NCBI GenBank assembly: GCA_022818135.1
Contig: JAFMSR010000008.1
Span: 35,134,514-35,198,513, forward strand
Source of the DNA: Saxidomus purpurata
Lineage: Eukaryota > Mollusca > Bivalvia > Venerida > Veneridae
Length of the DNA stretch: 64,000 nt
Reading direction: 5' to 3'
In this document: piece after piece, positions 13,290 through 26,460 of the stretch
How positions within the stretch are numbered: the stretch's first letter is position 1
Layout of the letters: each line of letters starts with the position of its first letter
The notes under the pieces: generated by a model
Database searches by the model: none
The model's input: only the letters and a program-made list of their open reading frames with translations
What the model was told of the DNA's origin: nothing
Position numbers and translations under genes: made by a program

Positions 13290-14270
13290 TAACCTCAAGC
13301 ATTTCATTTTGGAAAATTATTACAAAAGCATTACATTTTGGAAAGTTATTACAAAAGCATTACATTTTGGAAAGTTATTACAAAAGCATATTACATTTTG
13401 GAAAGTTATTACAAAAGCAAATGAAAGTTTTACAAAAGCATTACATTTTGGAAAGTTATTACAAAAGCATATTACATTTTGGAAAGTTATTACAAAAGCA
13501 TATTTCATTTTTGAAAGTTATAACAAAAGGACTACATTTTGGAAAGTTATTACAAAAGCATATTACATTTTGGAAAATTATTACAAAAGCACATTCACGG
13601 TGGGGAATCACATGATCAAAATAATCTCTAAACAAAAGCAAATATATGAAAAATGCTAAAACATAATGAAATACGTTCAGCTGTGAAATAAAAAGTAACC
13701 TATCTTACAACAACATAACCGTATTCTAGAACTACTCAGGTCTCGACAACAATCACCTTCTGATTGTGCTGAACACTTAAAAAATAAATTAGTTCAGTGT
13801 CCTGAAGTGTTAAACAATATCGGAATGAGACCATAATTGAGACCTGTGTAGTTCTAGAGTACGTTAATGTTGCCATATGATAGGCTACATTTCATATTTA
13901 TAGCTAAACAGCTTTCATTATTTTTTAACATTTTTCATAGATTTACTTTTGCTTCGAGACTATTTTGATCACGTAATTCCCCACTGTGACATTACATTTT
14001 GGAAAGTTTACAAAAGCATTACATTTTGGAAAATTATTACAAAAGCATATTACATTTTGGAAAGTATCATTACAAAAGCATATTACATTTTGGAAAGTTA
14101 TTACAAAAGCATATTACATTTTGAAAAGTTGTAACAAAAGAACAACATTTTGGAAAGTTATTACAAAAGCATATTACATTTTTGAAAGTTATTACAAAAG
14201 CATATTACATTTGGGAAAGTTACAACAAAAGAACTACATTTTTGAAAGTTATTACAAAAGCATAACATTT
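13290..14270 (+). repeat. 30-bp minisatellite array, interrupted by a foldback element
   Basis: Units of about 29-31 bp (ACATTTTGGAAAGTTATTAC plus AAAAGCATATT) repeat about ten times at 13290-13595 and about nine times at 13989-14270, in the same orientation. The interruption at 13596-13988 is a separate inverted-repeat element. Open frames here translate as repeats (ITFWKVITKA) and are not genes. Confidence 0.9.
13596..13988. mobile_element. 393-bp foldback MITE inserted in a minisatellite
   Basis: Outer ends CACGGTGGGGAATCACATGA and, on the complement, CACAGTGGGGAATTACGTGA. The inverted arms stay alignable for about 150 bp, to AGAACTAC(T/A)CAGGTCTC, so almost the whole element folds on itself. 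It is flanked by ACATT on both sides (13591-13595 and 13989-13993), a likely 5-bp target duplication. A related terminus occurs at 63401-63420. Confidence 0.85.
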
Positions 14271-17200
14271 TCAACTTTTCACAATATATTAGTTTTAACT
14301 ATAATGAGAAAACAATGAAATTATATCTGTCTCTAGTTTATACTAATTTGCTTCAGCTGGAACAGAAAAAAGTTCTCTCAGCTTTATATGAAATCACTGA
14401 CTTGAGACACGACCCAGGATTGTATAAGAGAAATAAGCAAGCAACTTTCATTACTGGGATACCAACTTAATATTGGGTGGATTGTGGCATGTGTGGGGAT
14501 AGGTACCTACTGCCCAAAGACACACCTAATGTGGCCTTACCAGGGACTGATCCAAGGTCAGAGAAGATTTTCAAATTTTACGTATAGAAACCTATATAAA
14601 ATCAAGTGCTTCACGCCCACCTCCACTGGGTTAGAGAGCAAACACAGTTACATAACCACTGCAGCAGCTGCTGCTTGTTGCTGTGATAAGTATAGACCAT
14701 GCTTGGTTTTCTCATCTATGTAATTTGATAATGATCTACACAGTTTGATTTAGTTTATAAAGTTTCAGAAACCAGTTCTGCTAATGCTACACTGTTCAAC
14801 ACATAACAAGTCTGAAGGGTTTGCGTTTAATAATGACTTGATAGATATAGAACAACCAAACAAGTCAATTTCTATGACCAATATACATTGTACCTTATTA
14901 CAGTAAACTTGGTATATAACAAAACCCCATGGGAACTTTTTAATTTGGTCTTCATATCCAGAGTATGTAATATAGCATTTTCATGGGGGCTCAGAAATTA
15001 TGTTCATTAGGAAAGCTGGATAGAGCGAAAATCTGGATATCAGGAACGTAATTTCTTCTGTGCCTTTCTGTACTAACAGTATGTTCATTCTCAGAAATGT
15101 TTTTGCTGCATGCTTGCTAGACTAATAACAAAATCACAGATAATAAAGATGTTTCACTGATGATTCACTATTGGTTAAAGGCTAACTATCACATGCAAAA
15201 TAGCCTTGAAATGATTAAATAGCTGCAGGAAGCCAAGGCTAAAACCTTTGAAGAAACCTGATCATTAGGTCTCAGAACACCTCATTGATAAAATTCAATA
15301 CTAATTGAGTGTGGGGCTGGGGTAGTCTCGCCACCAGGCTAGATGGTTATATATTTCATTAAAACTCAAAGCAAAATGCTTTCAGCAATTTTTTCTAACA
15401 GGGCTTGATCATCTTTTACATTTTTAGTGGCAAAGGTAGGGAATTTGTAAGAAATAAGTGGGCAAATAATCACAGTAAGGTCTGAATGCCAGTCTAGGTG
15501 TGGATGATATTGAAAATCCTTTTTAAAATCCAGCAAAGGATCGGGGAGATGAAGCCCTGCAAAGTTGTATCAAAATTATGTTATGCATTTAGGAGATTTT
15601 ATAATTTTGGGCTACCAAGTCAAAGGTCAAGGTCAAAGGAGCATATGACAGAGATTCATCTTCCTAACACCTGCCTTTGATTTTTATGAAACTTGGCAGG
15701 AAGCATCAGTATGAAGTAGTAAAAGCATACAAGTTATAGCATTCCAAAAGTTCCTTCTAGGGCACATCTGTCTATATATATTATTGAAGTACAAACTACG
15801 ACAGTCTAAGCAAATTCAGGCATTAGTATCTACAATATTTAATACTCCAGGCATCTGTTACTACGTCACCCTAGATCTGCTTTTATATGGTCACATGGTA
15901 AGTTCGCGCCAATACTTCCAGCAACAATATTAGCATATTTCTACGCTATGCAAACATATGTAAATTAATATTCTTTCAGCTATTTGTCAAACTCATAATG
16001 CAAAAGCAAACACATTGTCGGGCGATTTCTGCAAGTCCAACGTGCAATAGCTTATTTTGTATATGTGTGCAATAGCTCACCTAGAAGGCGGACAGCTATT
16101 AAATGTCAACTGTAAAAACGGTTTGCCTTCAAAGTGCAAATAGTGAGACTATAGCTTACCCAGTGAAGTTACCACATAAAGGGAAATAACCACAGTAACG
16201 TAAACATGTAGCGTGTAGGGAAAAGAACTGCTATTGGTTGTTGGTTGGTTCCATCACATTTTCAATATCACAACGTTTAATTTATAACAGAAACACACCG
16301 AAAATTGGCTTACGTGCTGCATTGTTCAGTCAAGTGTGTCTGTACAACTCTAAGTGTCCCTTCATTGGAAGGAACAATGATAATTTGGGACCACCAAGTC
16401 AAAAGTGATGACCAGCCATTGCTATTCTGCCTTTCTTTCTGCGGGTACTTCCCTTAGCAAAAAGAACTGAAGTTATTTTTCAGTTTTATTCCAGTTATTT
16501 GAAATTCAGTTAATTTCCAGTCAAAAGCCAGTTAAAAACCTTTGACATTACGAAGAAATTGCAAATGTGTGATAATGATGCTAATAAGCAAATGAACCAG
16601 TTATTTTTCCAGTTTTCAGTCAAAATCCAGTAACCACACAAACACCATCCTTTCATGCCAGGTTAATTGCTGGCGGCTCACCAAAAGGCCTTAACAGATC
16701 GACGTCTGAAAGAATTCAAACCTTTATGGTACATGCTTTATGGCAACACTTGGCTTAAATTGCTCACTTAATCATTAGGTTTAAAGTCCAGCAAGCTATT
16801 CTGTTGCAGGTATGGTATATATTATTAAAATGTCCTTCTGAGGTTTCAAAATGCATTTGATGAATTTTTGATGAGAAAAGCATTGAACTAGTGATATTTT
16901 GGGGTCTCAACATGAACTTTGGTCAATTGATCCTCACTTTTACTGACAAAAACATTCATCTCTATTTAAATTACCTAAAAATATTCAAATTTAAAGGTAG
17001 GACACCCATGGCTACTGATCAATCTACAGGATGATGCATGAGGTCAGCAATAGTGACAGGAGCATGGCGCTGAATAAATCAACATTAAAATTCATTCTGC
17101 CATTTCAAAAACACAAATTATAGTTCATTCAGGATAATGTGACAGTGATGCAACAGAAGAGTCCAATATTATTGTGTGAATTCCTTGGGTAATGTAAGAA

Positions 17201-17631
17201 TTAGATATGTGTCTGCACACCCTGATCTACCTTGTTATGTAATGGTTGTAAACTTCTGTGTACACAATATATCTATTACGTAACTGTCATATTATCCTAA
17301 ATAAACTGTACTGGGTCTTACCTTGATACCATCTCTTCAAATTTAGACTTAAATTAAAAAACTATTGTTTATAAGCAAGATCCTTGTATTTGTTATTTTG
17401 TTTTGACAATTACAACCCTTACTCTGCATGTCCACAGCTATATAAATATGTGACAGTAATGGCTTCTTTGTTGTTATTGTTTCATCTAGATTCATTTGAG
17501 CTAAGCTGCAAACAAATACATCCAAGGTTATTGGGCATTTAGTCATCATTTTACTAGCAAATACTTCATGCAACTTGCATAACATACAACAGGACAGGGT
17601 GAATCAATATTTGCAATCAGTAGGCGTTAAT
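14271..17631. other. Intergenic, mostly unassigned
   Basis: A pogo/Tigger-like word, CAGTAAACTTGGTATATAAC, occurs at 14903-14922. Repeated CAGTTATTT and CCAGT words occur at 16450-16640. A fragment at 15610-15650 resembles a unit of the 168-bp arrays. No gene was recognised. Confidence 0.45.
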
Positions 17632-18798
17632 AACAAGAGGGCCAAGATGGCCCTATATCGCTCACCTTGGTACAAGTCCACTTGCCTAGTGGAAGATCAC
17701 TAGATAATGTTATATACCAAATAGGTTTTCCTATATACGCCTTTGTAAAACAAGTGACCCCCCCCCCACGGGCAAGGTCAATTTTGACCCCAGGGGCATA
17801 ATTTGAACAAACTTTGAAGAGGTCTACTAGGCAATGCTACATGCCAAATATCTAAGCTCTAGGCCTTGTGGTTTCAGAGAAAAAGATTTTTAAACTTTTT
17901 CCTATATAAACCTATGTTAAACTAAGTGACCCCCTGTAAGGGGTCAATTTTGACCCGGGGGTAATAATTTTAACAATCTTGGTAGAGGTCCACTAGCCAA
18001 TGCTACATGCCAAATATCTAAGCTCTAGGCCTTGTGGTTTCAGAGAAGAAGATTTTTAAAGTTTTTCCTATATATGCCTATGCAAAACTAAGTGACCCCC
18101 TGTGCCGGGTCAATTTTGATCCGGGGGTCATAATTTGAACAATCTTGGTAGAGGTCCACTAGCCAATGCTACATGCTAAATATCTAAGCTCCAGGCCTTG
18201 TGGTTTCAGAGAAGAAGATTTTTAAAGTTTTTCCTATATAAGCCTATGCAAAACTAAGTGACCACCCCCCATGGGTCAATTTTGACCCGGGGGTCATAAT
18301 TTGAACAATCTTGGTAGAGGTCCACTAGACAATGCTACATGCCAAATATCTTAGCTCTAGGCCTTGTGGTTTCAGAGAAGAAGATTTTTAAAGTTTTTCC
18401 TATATATTCCTATGCAAAAACTAAGGGCCCACCCGCGGGGTCAATTTTGCCCCGGGGGTCATAATTTGAACAATCTTGGTAGAGGTCCACTAGACAATGC
18501 TACATGCCAAATATCTAAGCTCTAGGCCTTGTGGTTTCAGAGGAGAAGATTTTTAAAGATTTTCCTATTTGTTGCCATAGCAACCAGAGTTCTGCATGGA
18601 ATGGAATTCTTTGAACAATTTTGGTAGAGCTTCATGCAAGGAACATTCCTGCATAGTTTTATCAACATTGGCCTAGAGGTTTCAGAGGAGATGTCATTTG
18701 AATCAAAATGTTGACGGACGACGGACGGACGACGGACGGACGACGGACAATCATCGATCAGAAAAGCTCACATCTGGCGTAGCCAGGTGAGCTAAAAA
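17632..18798 (+). mobile_element. Tandem-repeat mobile element, family A (166-bp units, ACGG tail)
   Basis: The 5' end is AACAAGAG, then the hairpin GGGCCAAGATGGCCC, then CGCTCACCTTGG. About five units of 166 bp follow, each with GGGTCAATTTTGACCC, GGTCATAATTTGAACAA and GGCCTTGTGGTTTCAGAG. Then come a unique stretch, the microsatellite (ACGGACG)n at 18712-18750, and a 3' hairpin AGCTCAC ... GTGAGCT ending in AAAAA. CGCTCACCTTGG at the left pairs with CCAGGTGAGC at the right. This is the layout of bivalve pearl/HINE-type elements. Diverged relatives are at 23680 and 34240. Confidence 0.82.
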
Positions 18799-18861
18799 GA
18801 CAGAACAAGAGATGTCCGCCACAAGTGACAAATGTCCCCGAAAGAGGTGTCGGACAGTCTG

Positions 18862-20754
18862 TTTCTTGCATACCAGATGGGGATGTCTGCAGTTTTTACC
18901 AGTGCTGGAAAATCTCATCTTACACCCCCCCGTGTAAGACGACTTACGTGCTTACTTGTGACATAACGTTATAAACTAGAGGATTAATACCCCCAAAAGA
19001 CTGCTTTATAAACTGAGAAAGGTAGAACAGAAACCTTGCAAACAAACTAAAAAGAGATATTGTTCTTGGCAATAACTCGTAATTTGTCAAGATAGAGTAT
19101 GGTCTGACACTGCACTTCCTCTCATTGTGCTTGACCATTGATGAAGTGTATTGAATTCCAACCAGTAGTTTTCAAATAATGCCCGACAAGTAAAAAGTAA
19201 CAAAGGGCATTAACTCTGAAATGAGTCAAGATAGAGATGTTCTTTCGCACTGCACTTCCTGTCATTGTGCTTGACCATTGTATGAAGTTGTATTGAATTC
19301 CAACCAGAAGTTTTCAAATAAGCCCGGACAAGGAAAAAGTAACAAAAGGGCAATAACTCTGTAATAGTCAAGATTGAGTTATGGTTCCTGTGCACGCACT
19401 TCCTCTCATTTGCTTGACCATTGTATGAAGTGTTTTGAATTCCAACTAGTACTTTTCAATTATGCTCCGGACAAGGAAAAAGTAACAAAAGGGCAAAACT
19501 CTGTAATGAGTCAAGATGGAGTTATGGTTCTTGTGCACTGCACTTCCTCTCAATGTACTTGACCATTGTATGAGGTTAATTGAATTTCAACCAGTAGTTT
19601 TCAAGTAATGCTCTGGAGAAGAAAAAAATAACAAAAGGGCAATAACTCTGAAAATATTCTAGATAGACTTATGGTTCTTGTACACTGCACTTCCTCTCAT
19701 TGTGCTCATCATTGTATGAAATTGTATTGAATTCCAACCAGTAGTTTTCAAGTTATGCTCCGGACAAGGAAAAGAACAAAAGGGCAAAAACTCTGTAATT
19801 AGTCAAGATGGAGTTATGGTTCTTGTGCACGCACTTCCTCTCAATGTGCTTGACCATTGTATGAAGTGTATTGAATTCCAACCAGTAGTTTTCAAGTTAT
19901 GCTCGGACGGGAAAAGGAAAAGTAACAAAGGGCAAAACTCTGTAATTAGTCAAGATGGAGTTATAGTTCTTGTGCACTGCACTTCCTCTCAATGTGCTTG
20001 ACCATTGTAGAAGTTGTATTGAATTCCAACCAGTAGTTTTCAAGTTATGCTCGGGCAAGGGGAGGGGGGAAAGTAACAAAGGGCAATAACTCTGTAATTA
20101 GTCAAGATGGAGTATAGTTCTTGTGCACTGCACTTCCTCTCAATGTGCTTGACCATTGTATGAAGTGTATGAATTCCAACCAGTAGTTTTCAAGTTATGC
20201 TCGGACGGACAAGGAAAACTAACAAAAGGGCAATAACTCTGTAATTAGTCAAGATGGAGTTATAGTTCTTGTGCACTGCACTTCCTCTCAATGTGCTTAT
20301 CATTGTATGAAGTGTATTGAATTCCAACAAGTAGTTTTCAAGTTATGCTCCGGACAAGGAAAATGCAACAGACCGACCGACCGACCGACCCCGACCGACC
20401 GACCAACCACCGGGTGACTCCTATATACCCCCCTAAACTTCGTTTTGGGGGTATAACAATGTGACATCACGTTATAAACAATGTGACGTCACTTTCCAAT
20501 ACATAACATCTAAAGAATGTTTGTTTTTATATCAAAATGCATCATTTCTGTGTTTGTTTTTAAATATCTATTTCAAAGTGCAAGACGGTATGCAAGAAAA
20601 AGTTTCTTCCATGAGATACTTGGTTCAGATGGAAATATCCGTCACTTCAGGTAACTGTTTCGTGGGAACTTAGCAGAGCCTCGTTCCCGCCAAAACAGTT
20701 ACCCTCAGTGACGAATATTTCGATCTGAACCTCGTGCTCATATAAGAAACTAAT
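18862..20754. mobile_element. Hairpin (foldback) element D1, inserted in C and hosting B
   Basis: Flanked by AGTCTG at 18856-18861 and 20755-20760, a 6-bp target duplication. Its right part is a long hairpin (20601-20751): arms of about 68 bp contain AGATGGAAATATCCGTCAC and its complement. It is homologous to 27535-28160. The family-B element sits inside it. Confidence 0.75.
18974..20455 (+). mobile_element. Tandem-repeat mobile element, family B (145-bp units, GACC tail)
   Basis: The 5' end AACTAGAGGATTAATACCCC is followed by AAAA; nine or so units of about 145 bp (GTGCACTGCACTTCCTCTCA, CCATTGTATGAAGTGTATTG, AACCAGTAGTTTTCAAGTTA, GGGCAATAACTCTGTAA) follow. Then comes (GACC)n at 20370-20405, and a 3' hairpin TATACCCCCC ... 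GGGGGTATAA. The 5' ATACCCCCAAAA pairs with the 3' TTTTGGGGGTAT. Open frames across the array are repeat translations, not genes. Confidence 0.85.
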
Positions 20755-21839
20755 AGTCTGACCTCTTCATGTGCTCAACATTTTTAAAATCCTTCCATGC
20801 ATGACAGAGTTACCATGTATACAGGAATTCATCACCTTCAAACTATAAGTGTGACCTTGACCTTTGAGGTAAGGACTTGGGTGTTGCACTGGACACATCG
20901 TCTTGATGTGCTGAACATTTTTGCCAAGTTATTTTAAAATCTTTCAATGCATGACAAAGTTATAGTCCTGACACGAATGTATGCATATACAATGTATACA
21001 GTATTCCATTGCCTTCAAACTCTAAGTGTGACCTTGACCTTTGAGTTAGGGACGTGGGTCTTGCACACAACACATTGTCTTGATGTGCTGAACATTTGTG
21101 CCAAGTTATCTTAAAATCCTTCAATGCATGACAAAATTAAAGTCTGGACATTCATGTGTGCATATACAATGTATACAGGATTCCATTTCCTTCAAACTGT
21201 GACCTTGACCCTAGAAGTAGGGATGTGGGTGTTTCACGCGACACGTCGTCTTTATGTGCTGAATACTTGTGCCAAGTTATTTTAGAATTCTTCAATGCAT
21301 GACAAAGTTACAGTCCGGATATTCATGAATGTGTGCATATACAATGTATACAGGATTCCATTACCTTCAAACTAAGTGTGACCTTGACCTTAGAAGTAGG
21401 GATGTTGGTGTTGCACGCGACACGTCATCTTTATGTGCTGAACACTTGTGCCAAGTTATTTTAGAATTTTTCAATGCATGACAAAGTTACAGCCCGGACA
21501 TTCATGTGTGCATATACAATTTGTGCAAAGTTATTTTATATAAAATCAATACATGACAAAGAAACAGTCTGGACACAAATGTGCGCATATTCATAATTCT
21601 ATAACTTTCAAACTCTTAGTATGAGCTTGACCTTTGAGGTAGGGACTTGGGTCTTGTATGCGAGACATTGTCTTGATGTGCTGAACACTTGTGCCAAGTT
21701 ATTTCAAAATCCTTCAATTCATGACAAAGTAACAGCCCAGACACGGAAAAATGTAAGAGCGGACGCACAGACAGACAGACAGACAAACGGATGGACGGAC
21801 CATGCAATTTTAATATGCCACCCTTCAGTGGCATAAAAA

Positions 21840-23679
21840 TAGAAAAACAAAGACAAACAAAATTCAATCAAAGGCAATAAAATTCATTTTCTTTTATTTA
21901 TATTTTCATTAGTTTTAATGAGAAACAGAATAAAAGCAGTTTTCATAAATTCAATTTTTTCTATCAGTATACATTATTATCTGTCCAATTTCTGAAATTA
22001 AATAATTCATGTCTCTCTCTGAAATTAAAAAAATATTTTTAATATTAGTAGCCTATGGTCTAATATATTTAGACAATTTTATTATATTCTATTGTAATAG
22101 ATAGTGGATAAGAACCCTTAACCTTAGAGTATTGCCTGAAACAATATGAGTGCCTAAATGGGAAAAAAATAATTTGAAGTAAAGATATTCATTGACAATT
22201 TTTTGTTTAAAGGTAACATGAAAATTTGTCATTAATAAGTCAGAAACACCATAATTATTACAATAGATAGAAGTGACTATACTCAGTTTTTTTATACATT
22301 TATTTGACACATTCCATTCAGGTTATTACCCTCTGACTGTCCAGATTTTATCTAGATAAAACAACAACAGGAGGGACATAATGGCCCTATATCGCTCATC
22401 TGAGTTTCATTGCAACACCTGGACACCTTCAAACCCACTTGGTGGTCAGTTTTGGGAACCAAAGGAAACAATACTGGCTGCTTTAGGTGAATGGCTTCAT
22501 TGAGTACTTAAGCAAGGTGACCACTTTTAGTGTCAACAAACTTACACAGTATTTAAATATTTTAGGACTACACGTGAAACCACCGAGGAAAAGGGGGCTT
22601 CAAACCCCTAATTGTCACTGTGGAGTAACAGAAACCTTAAAGATGGTCTTTTTCTTCTACCAGAAAGATCTCTTTAAAGTAGCTAAATCTAAACCTTATC
22701 TCACATCATGTTCAAACATGAGGTATAACAAATACATGTACATTTGTATATGTAAATAAACTTATAAACGTATAAGTATGTTGAAATAAAAACTCGGGCA
22801 GTACAACATGACCTAAAACAAGATTGTATTGGGTAAAACACTTAACCTAATTTAGTGTTATTGTACCTTGCTCAGACAAATCCATTTTTACCATTCAGAC
22901 CTTTGCAGTTTAATCATTCTCGACATAGGTCAGTTCTTATTTGGCCAATTTTCATTGTCAAGAGTACACAAAGGTAGAACAAAGGGTACTGTCCAAATGA
23001 TATACTGGACCAACATATTAAAAAATTTCAAAAACATACAGGAAACACGTGTGGTTTCCGGGTTTGTGTTGCTTGAACCCTTGTGATGAAGTTGCAGCCT
23101 AGAATTCAAACTGAAACAAATATCTTAATATCTCCGATGATGTATGGTTAAAAGATTGTTTATTTTGAAACAGACAGATGTAATACTGATTGCATATATT
23201 AACCTTGTTCTTTTCATAGGCTGGCCTTGAACATTGTAAACCACTGAATAGATATTGACTCTTCTTATTAACAGGGTATTTGAACAGTGTATGTTAACTT
23301 CAAACATCATGTGAATCACTACTACTACAGAATGTCATTCATCCTAGATTTTATCCTAAATAAACAAAGAGTTTTTACCACTGCATTTCACCTGAAAATT
23401 ATGACAACAAATGTCACTTCTCACACAGAATCCCAGATTTGTTATTTGCCAGCTGCCATAGATATACTTAATTTGCAACATAAGAAATTTGTTGGTGTTT
23501 TAACAGACTGGGAAATGTCAAACATAATGTTTCTGTAATCAATATTTGATTTACTTGGCGCTATAGGTTCAGTCTGGTGGTTGAGGTTTTAGCTCCATTT
23601 TGTTGGATTTTCTTCTTTTAAATAAAGGCACAGGAATACCTACAGAAACCCCTACTTTGTAAAGCTCATGAGATTTAGT
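21840..23679. other. Intergenic; truncated tandem-repeat element start at about 22362
   Basis: At 22362-22425 an AACAACAGGAGGGACATAAT ... GGCCCTATATCGCTCATC sequence resembles the 5' end of the family-A elements, but no array follows. The rest is AT-rich and unassigned. Confidence 0.5.
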
Positions 23680-23990
23680 AACAAAAGGGCCAAGGTGGCC
23701 CTGTATAACTCAACTGGCTACCATTGGCTATAAAACAAGGTCAACAATTGCATCGCAGGGAGGGTCAATTTTGACTTGACATTTTTCTGAGAAGATTTTT
23801 GAAGTTTTTCCTTTCTGTTGTCATGATAACCAGAGTTCTGATTAGAATTGAATTCTTTGAACAACTTTGGAAAAACTTCATGCAAAGAACATCCTTGCCA
23901 AGTTTCATCAACATAAATATGCTGGTTTCAGAGGAGAAAATGGTGGACAGATGATGTTCTACATATGCCAAACAGTGAGTGGTTCTAAAG
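23680..23990 (+). mobile_element. Degraded family-A tandem-repeat element
   Basis: Starts AACAAAAGGGCCAAGGTGGCC, a form of the family-A 5' hairpin. It continues with GTTGTCATGATAACCAGAG, GAATTCTTTGAACAACTTTGG and CCAAGTTTCATCAACAT, matching the distal part of the 17632 element. Only a fragment of one array unit remains. Confidence 0.7.
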
Positions 23991-26420
23991 TGAGAACCTG
24001 ACCTACGTCTTATAAATCCTAAGGGACTTGCAAACTAAGCAATTTCTTTTTTACTGATCTGCAGTTGCAAGATAATTATGTAGGTTCATTAATGTAGTAG
24101 TAAATCATTTAGGTATACTTTTACCTGCACTATCAAATTGTTACGTAACAATAACAACATTGACTGGTAACAATGCATCGATTGATATGCTATGGAATTC
24201 TGATCACTGTTCAGTTGAAGTATAGGTAAAGCTTTATTTAATTTAATAAAATCCAAGCAATTCTGTCAAAAGGGCTTATGTTGAAATAAATAGCTACTAT
24301 TTATAGCTAAAAACTACTATATGTACCAAAAATAACTCAATCCAAGCTTTCAAAGTCAAACTATGGCCATAATTTCTGTTAAATTCAGTTAAGTTTTTGT
24401 TATCCCTGAAGTGAATTATAAAGTTTCAAATTGATCACAGATTGGAGACCGAGATATCCATGAATGTAGCATACATATAAAACTTAAGTATCATCATAAT
24501 TCAAAGTTGAACAAGGGTCATAATTTGTATAAAATTCAGTTAAAATCACCCAACTTGATGGATTGGTACACACAGTACCTTTATGAAGTACATATACATC
24601 ATTAAGTTAGTGATATATAACCTTGATAGCATTCTACAAGAAATGCTCAAACTATTCCATAACATTTGCCCTGAAAAGAGAACAGTGCAACCTCTCGGCA
24701 GGGTACACCCGTTGGAACACAGAAATGTGTTTGTTGTAGAAACGTGTTCTTTTTTTAGATGTCGATTCCTTTTATAAATTGACACAACGGGAAAGAAATT
24801 GTGCGTCTTTTAAGGGGGGTTGTTGTCCTATGGAGGTGTCATTTGGGGAAGTTGGACTGTATACTAAATTTGATAAACCAATATTAACTTTATATATATA
24901 ATAAATACTCCATTACCCACCTCATTTTGTAGTTTTCTTTTCATCTTTCAAAGCAAAATTATTCAGTGTGCGTAAGTTATTGAGGCCTAAATGGTTCTGT
25001 TACGTAAAAAGCATGATGTATGGAGAACAAAATCATATTCCATGGTAAATATGCCATAATCAAAGGCAGTTATAAGGGATATTAACTACCAGTAATAGCT
25101 CATTATCACATAACTTTGATAACAAACAAATGCTTCATATTAACCAGAACTTTATTGTTTGAAGGTCTGCCAGAGAATGTTACATATTATAGGTAATAAA
25201 ATACACAAATATCTATAATATTTAGAATTAAAAAAATATACAACTATACAAGAATGTAAATAATGGAATGGTTCACAACAGTACAAATCATATGACAAAT
25301 GGATGGATGGATGGATGTATGGATGGCAGAATAGAAAGAATGAATTAAAATAGATGGAGAACCCAAACACTGGTACAAAGAAAAACTTCTACACTTGTGG
25401 CTGAATAAAAATATGTATAGAAAGAAAATGAAGGAAATGGAAGAGAGAGAATGAACAAACATAATCATGGTTATATGAACTGATTTATATGAACTGATTT
25501 CCTGGATTTTTCCTTACTATATATATACAACCTCAATGGAATGTTATGACACAAATGAATATTCATTTCTTATGAGAGATTTCTAATGTGGGGAGTATGC
25601 GTGGGGGGTGAATATGGAAGCTGGCAAAGTTCCATTACTGACGGGATTGAACCTCCTTCGGTCAATCAGATAACAGAAATGAATTAACCAAATAATCTGT
25701 GTGATAACAATATAACTACAAAAGAAATTGTTAGTATAACATACGCTGGCTGGATCGACCACAACTGATGGACAGATAAGTCAAATATTTAAGATGAAAT
25801 TACTATCATGACTGATAAAAAACAAATTAAACAAGTACATAAAATATATACTACAATTTTCAATGGCCTCTATGTAAGAACATTTATCAACATTCCAACT
25901 TTCAGCCTCAAAGATTCTATCAACATAAAACACTAAGAAAACAAACTTCATTCCAGTCTATGATTGTGGTTCTAACCTAAGGCACATTCCAACTACTATC
26001 ACTTTATTTGTTTTAGTGAATTAAAGGGTTTTCTCAGTGAATGTAATCACTTTTTAAAGTGGGTTTTTTTTTTTTCACTGGTTTTGCAACTTTTTTTTCT
26101 CCGTTAAATCACACTGTAGACCATGCAATAACTGACCAAGATGTTTTACGTTCCCGCGATTTTCAATGTTTGCAAAAAAAGAGTTAACCATAAAATAAAC
26201 AAAAAAATTATTTTCACGTTAATTTGTTGTAACATATTATTTTACTGGCTGGCTTAAAATCCTGGCAACTTGTTAACAAATTTCCATCCCTAATAATTAG
26301 CAAATGTAATTTTTAAAGTCAACATTTTTTTCCCTAAATCACACTGTTGCAATCTGCAGATGTACTTCATTTTCAATGGAAAGAGTAGGGGGGGGGGGGG
26401 GGGGGGGGGGGACACAAAAC

Positions 26421-26460
<40 letters not shown>

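Larger units (their letters stand above)
18804..21839 (+). mobile_element. Tandem-repeat mobile element, family C, split by nested insertions
   Basis: The 5' end is AACAAGAGATGTCCGCCACA at 18804-18861. After an insertion (18862-20754) the same element resumes at 20761 with about six units of roughly 165 bp containing GTGACCTTGACCTTTGAGG, GCCAAGTTATTTTAAAATCC and CAATGCATGACAAAGTTAC. It ends with a (GACA/GGAC)n tract, then the hairpin TATGCCACCCTTCAGTGGCATA plus AAAAT. The uninterrupted relative at 30178-31045 shows that the two halves belong together. Confidence 0.85.

Noticed and set aside
13309..14318. Open frames encoding ITFWKVITKA-type repeats
   Set aside because: They are translations of a 30-bp minisatellite in several frames and on both strands, not a repeat protein.
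17632..21839. CRISPR-like array
   Set aside because: The units are 145-166 bp, fully repeated without unique spacers, in a eukaryotic genome; they are satellite-type tandem repeats.
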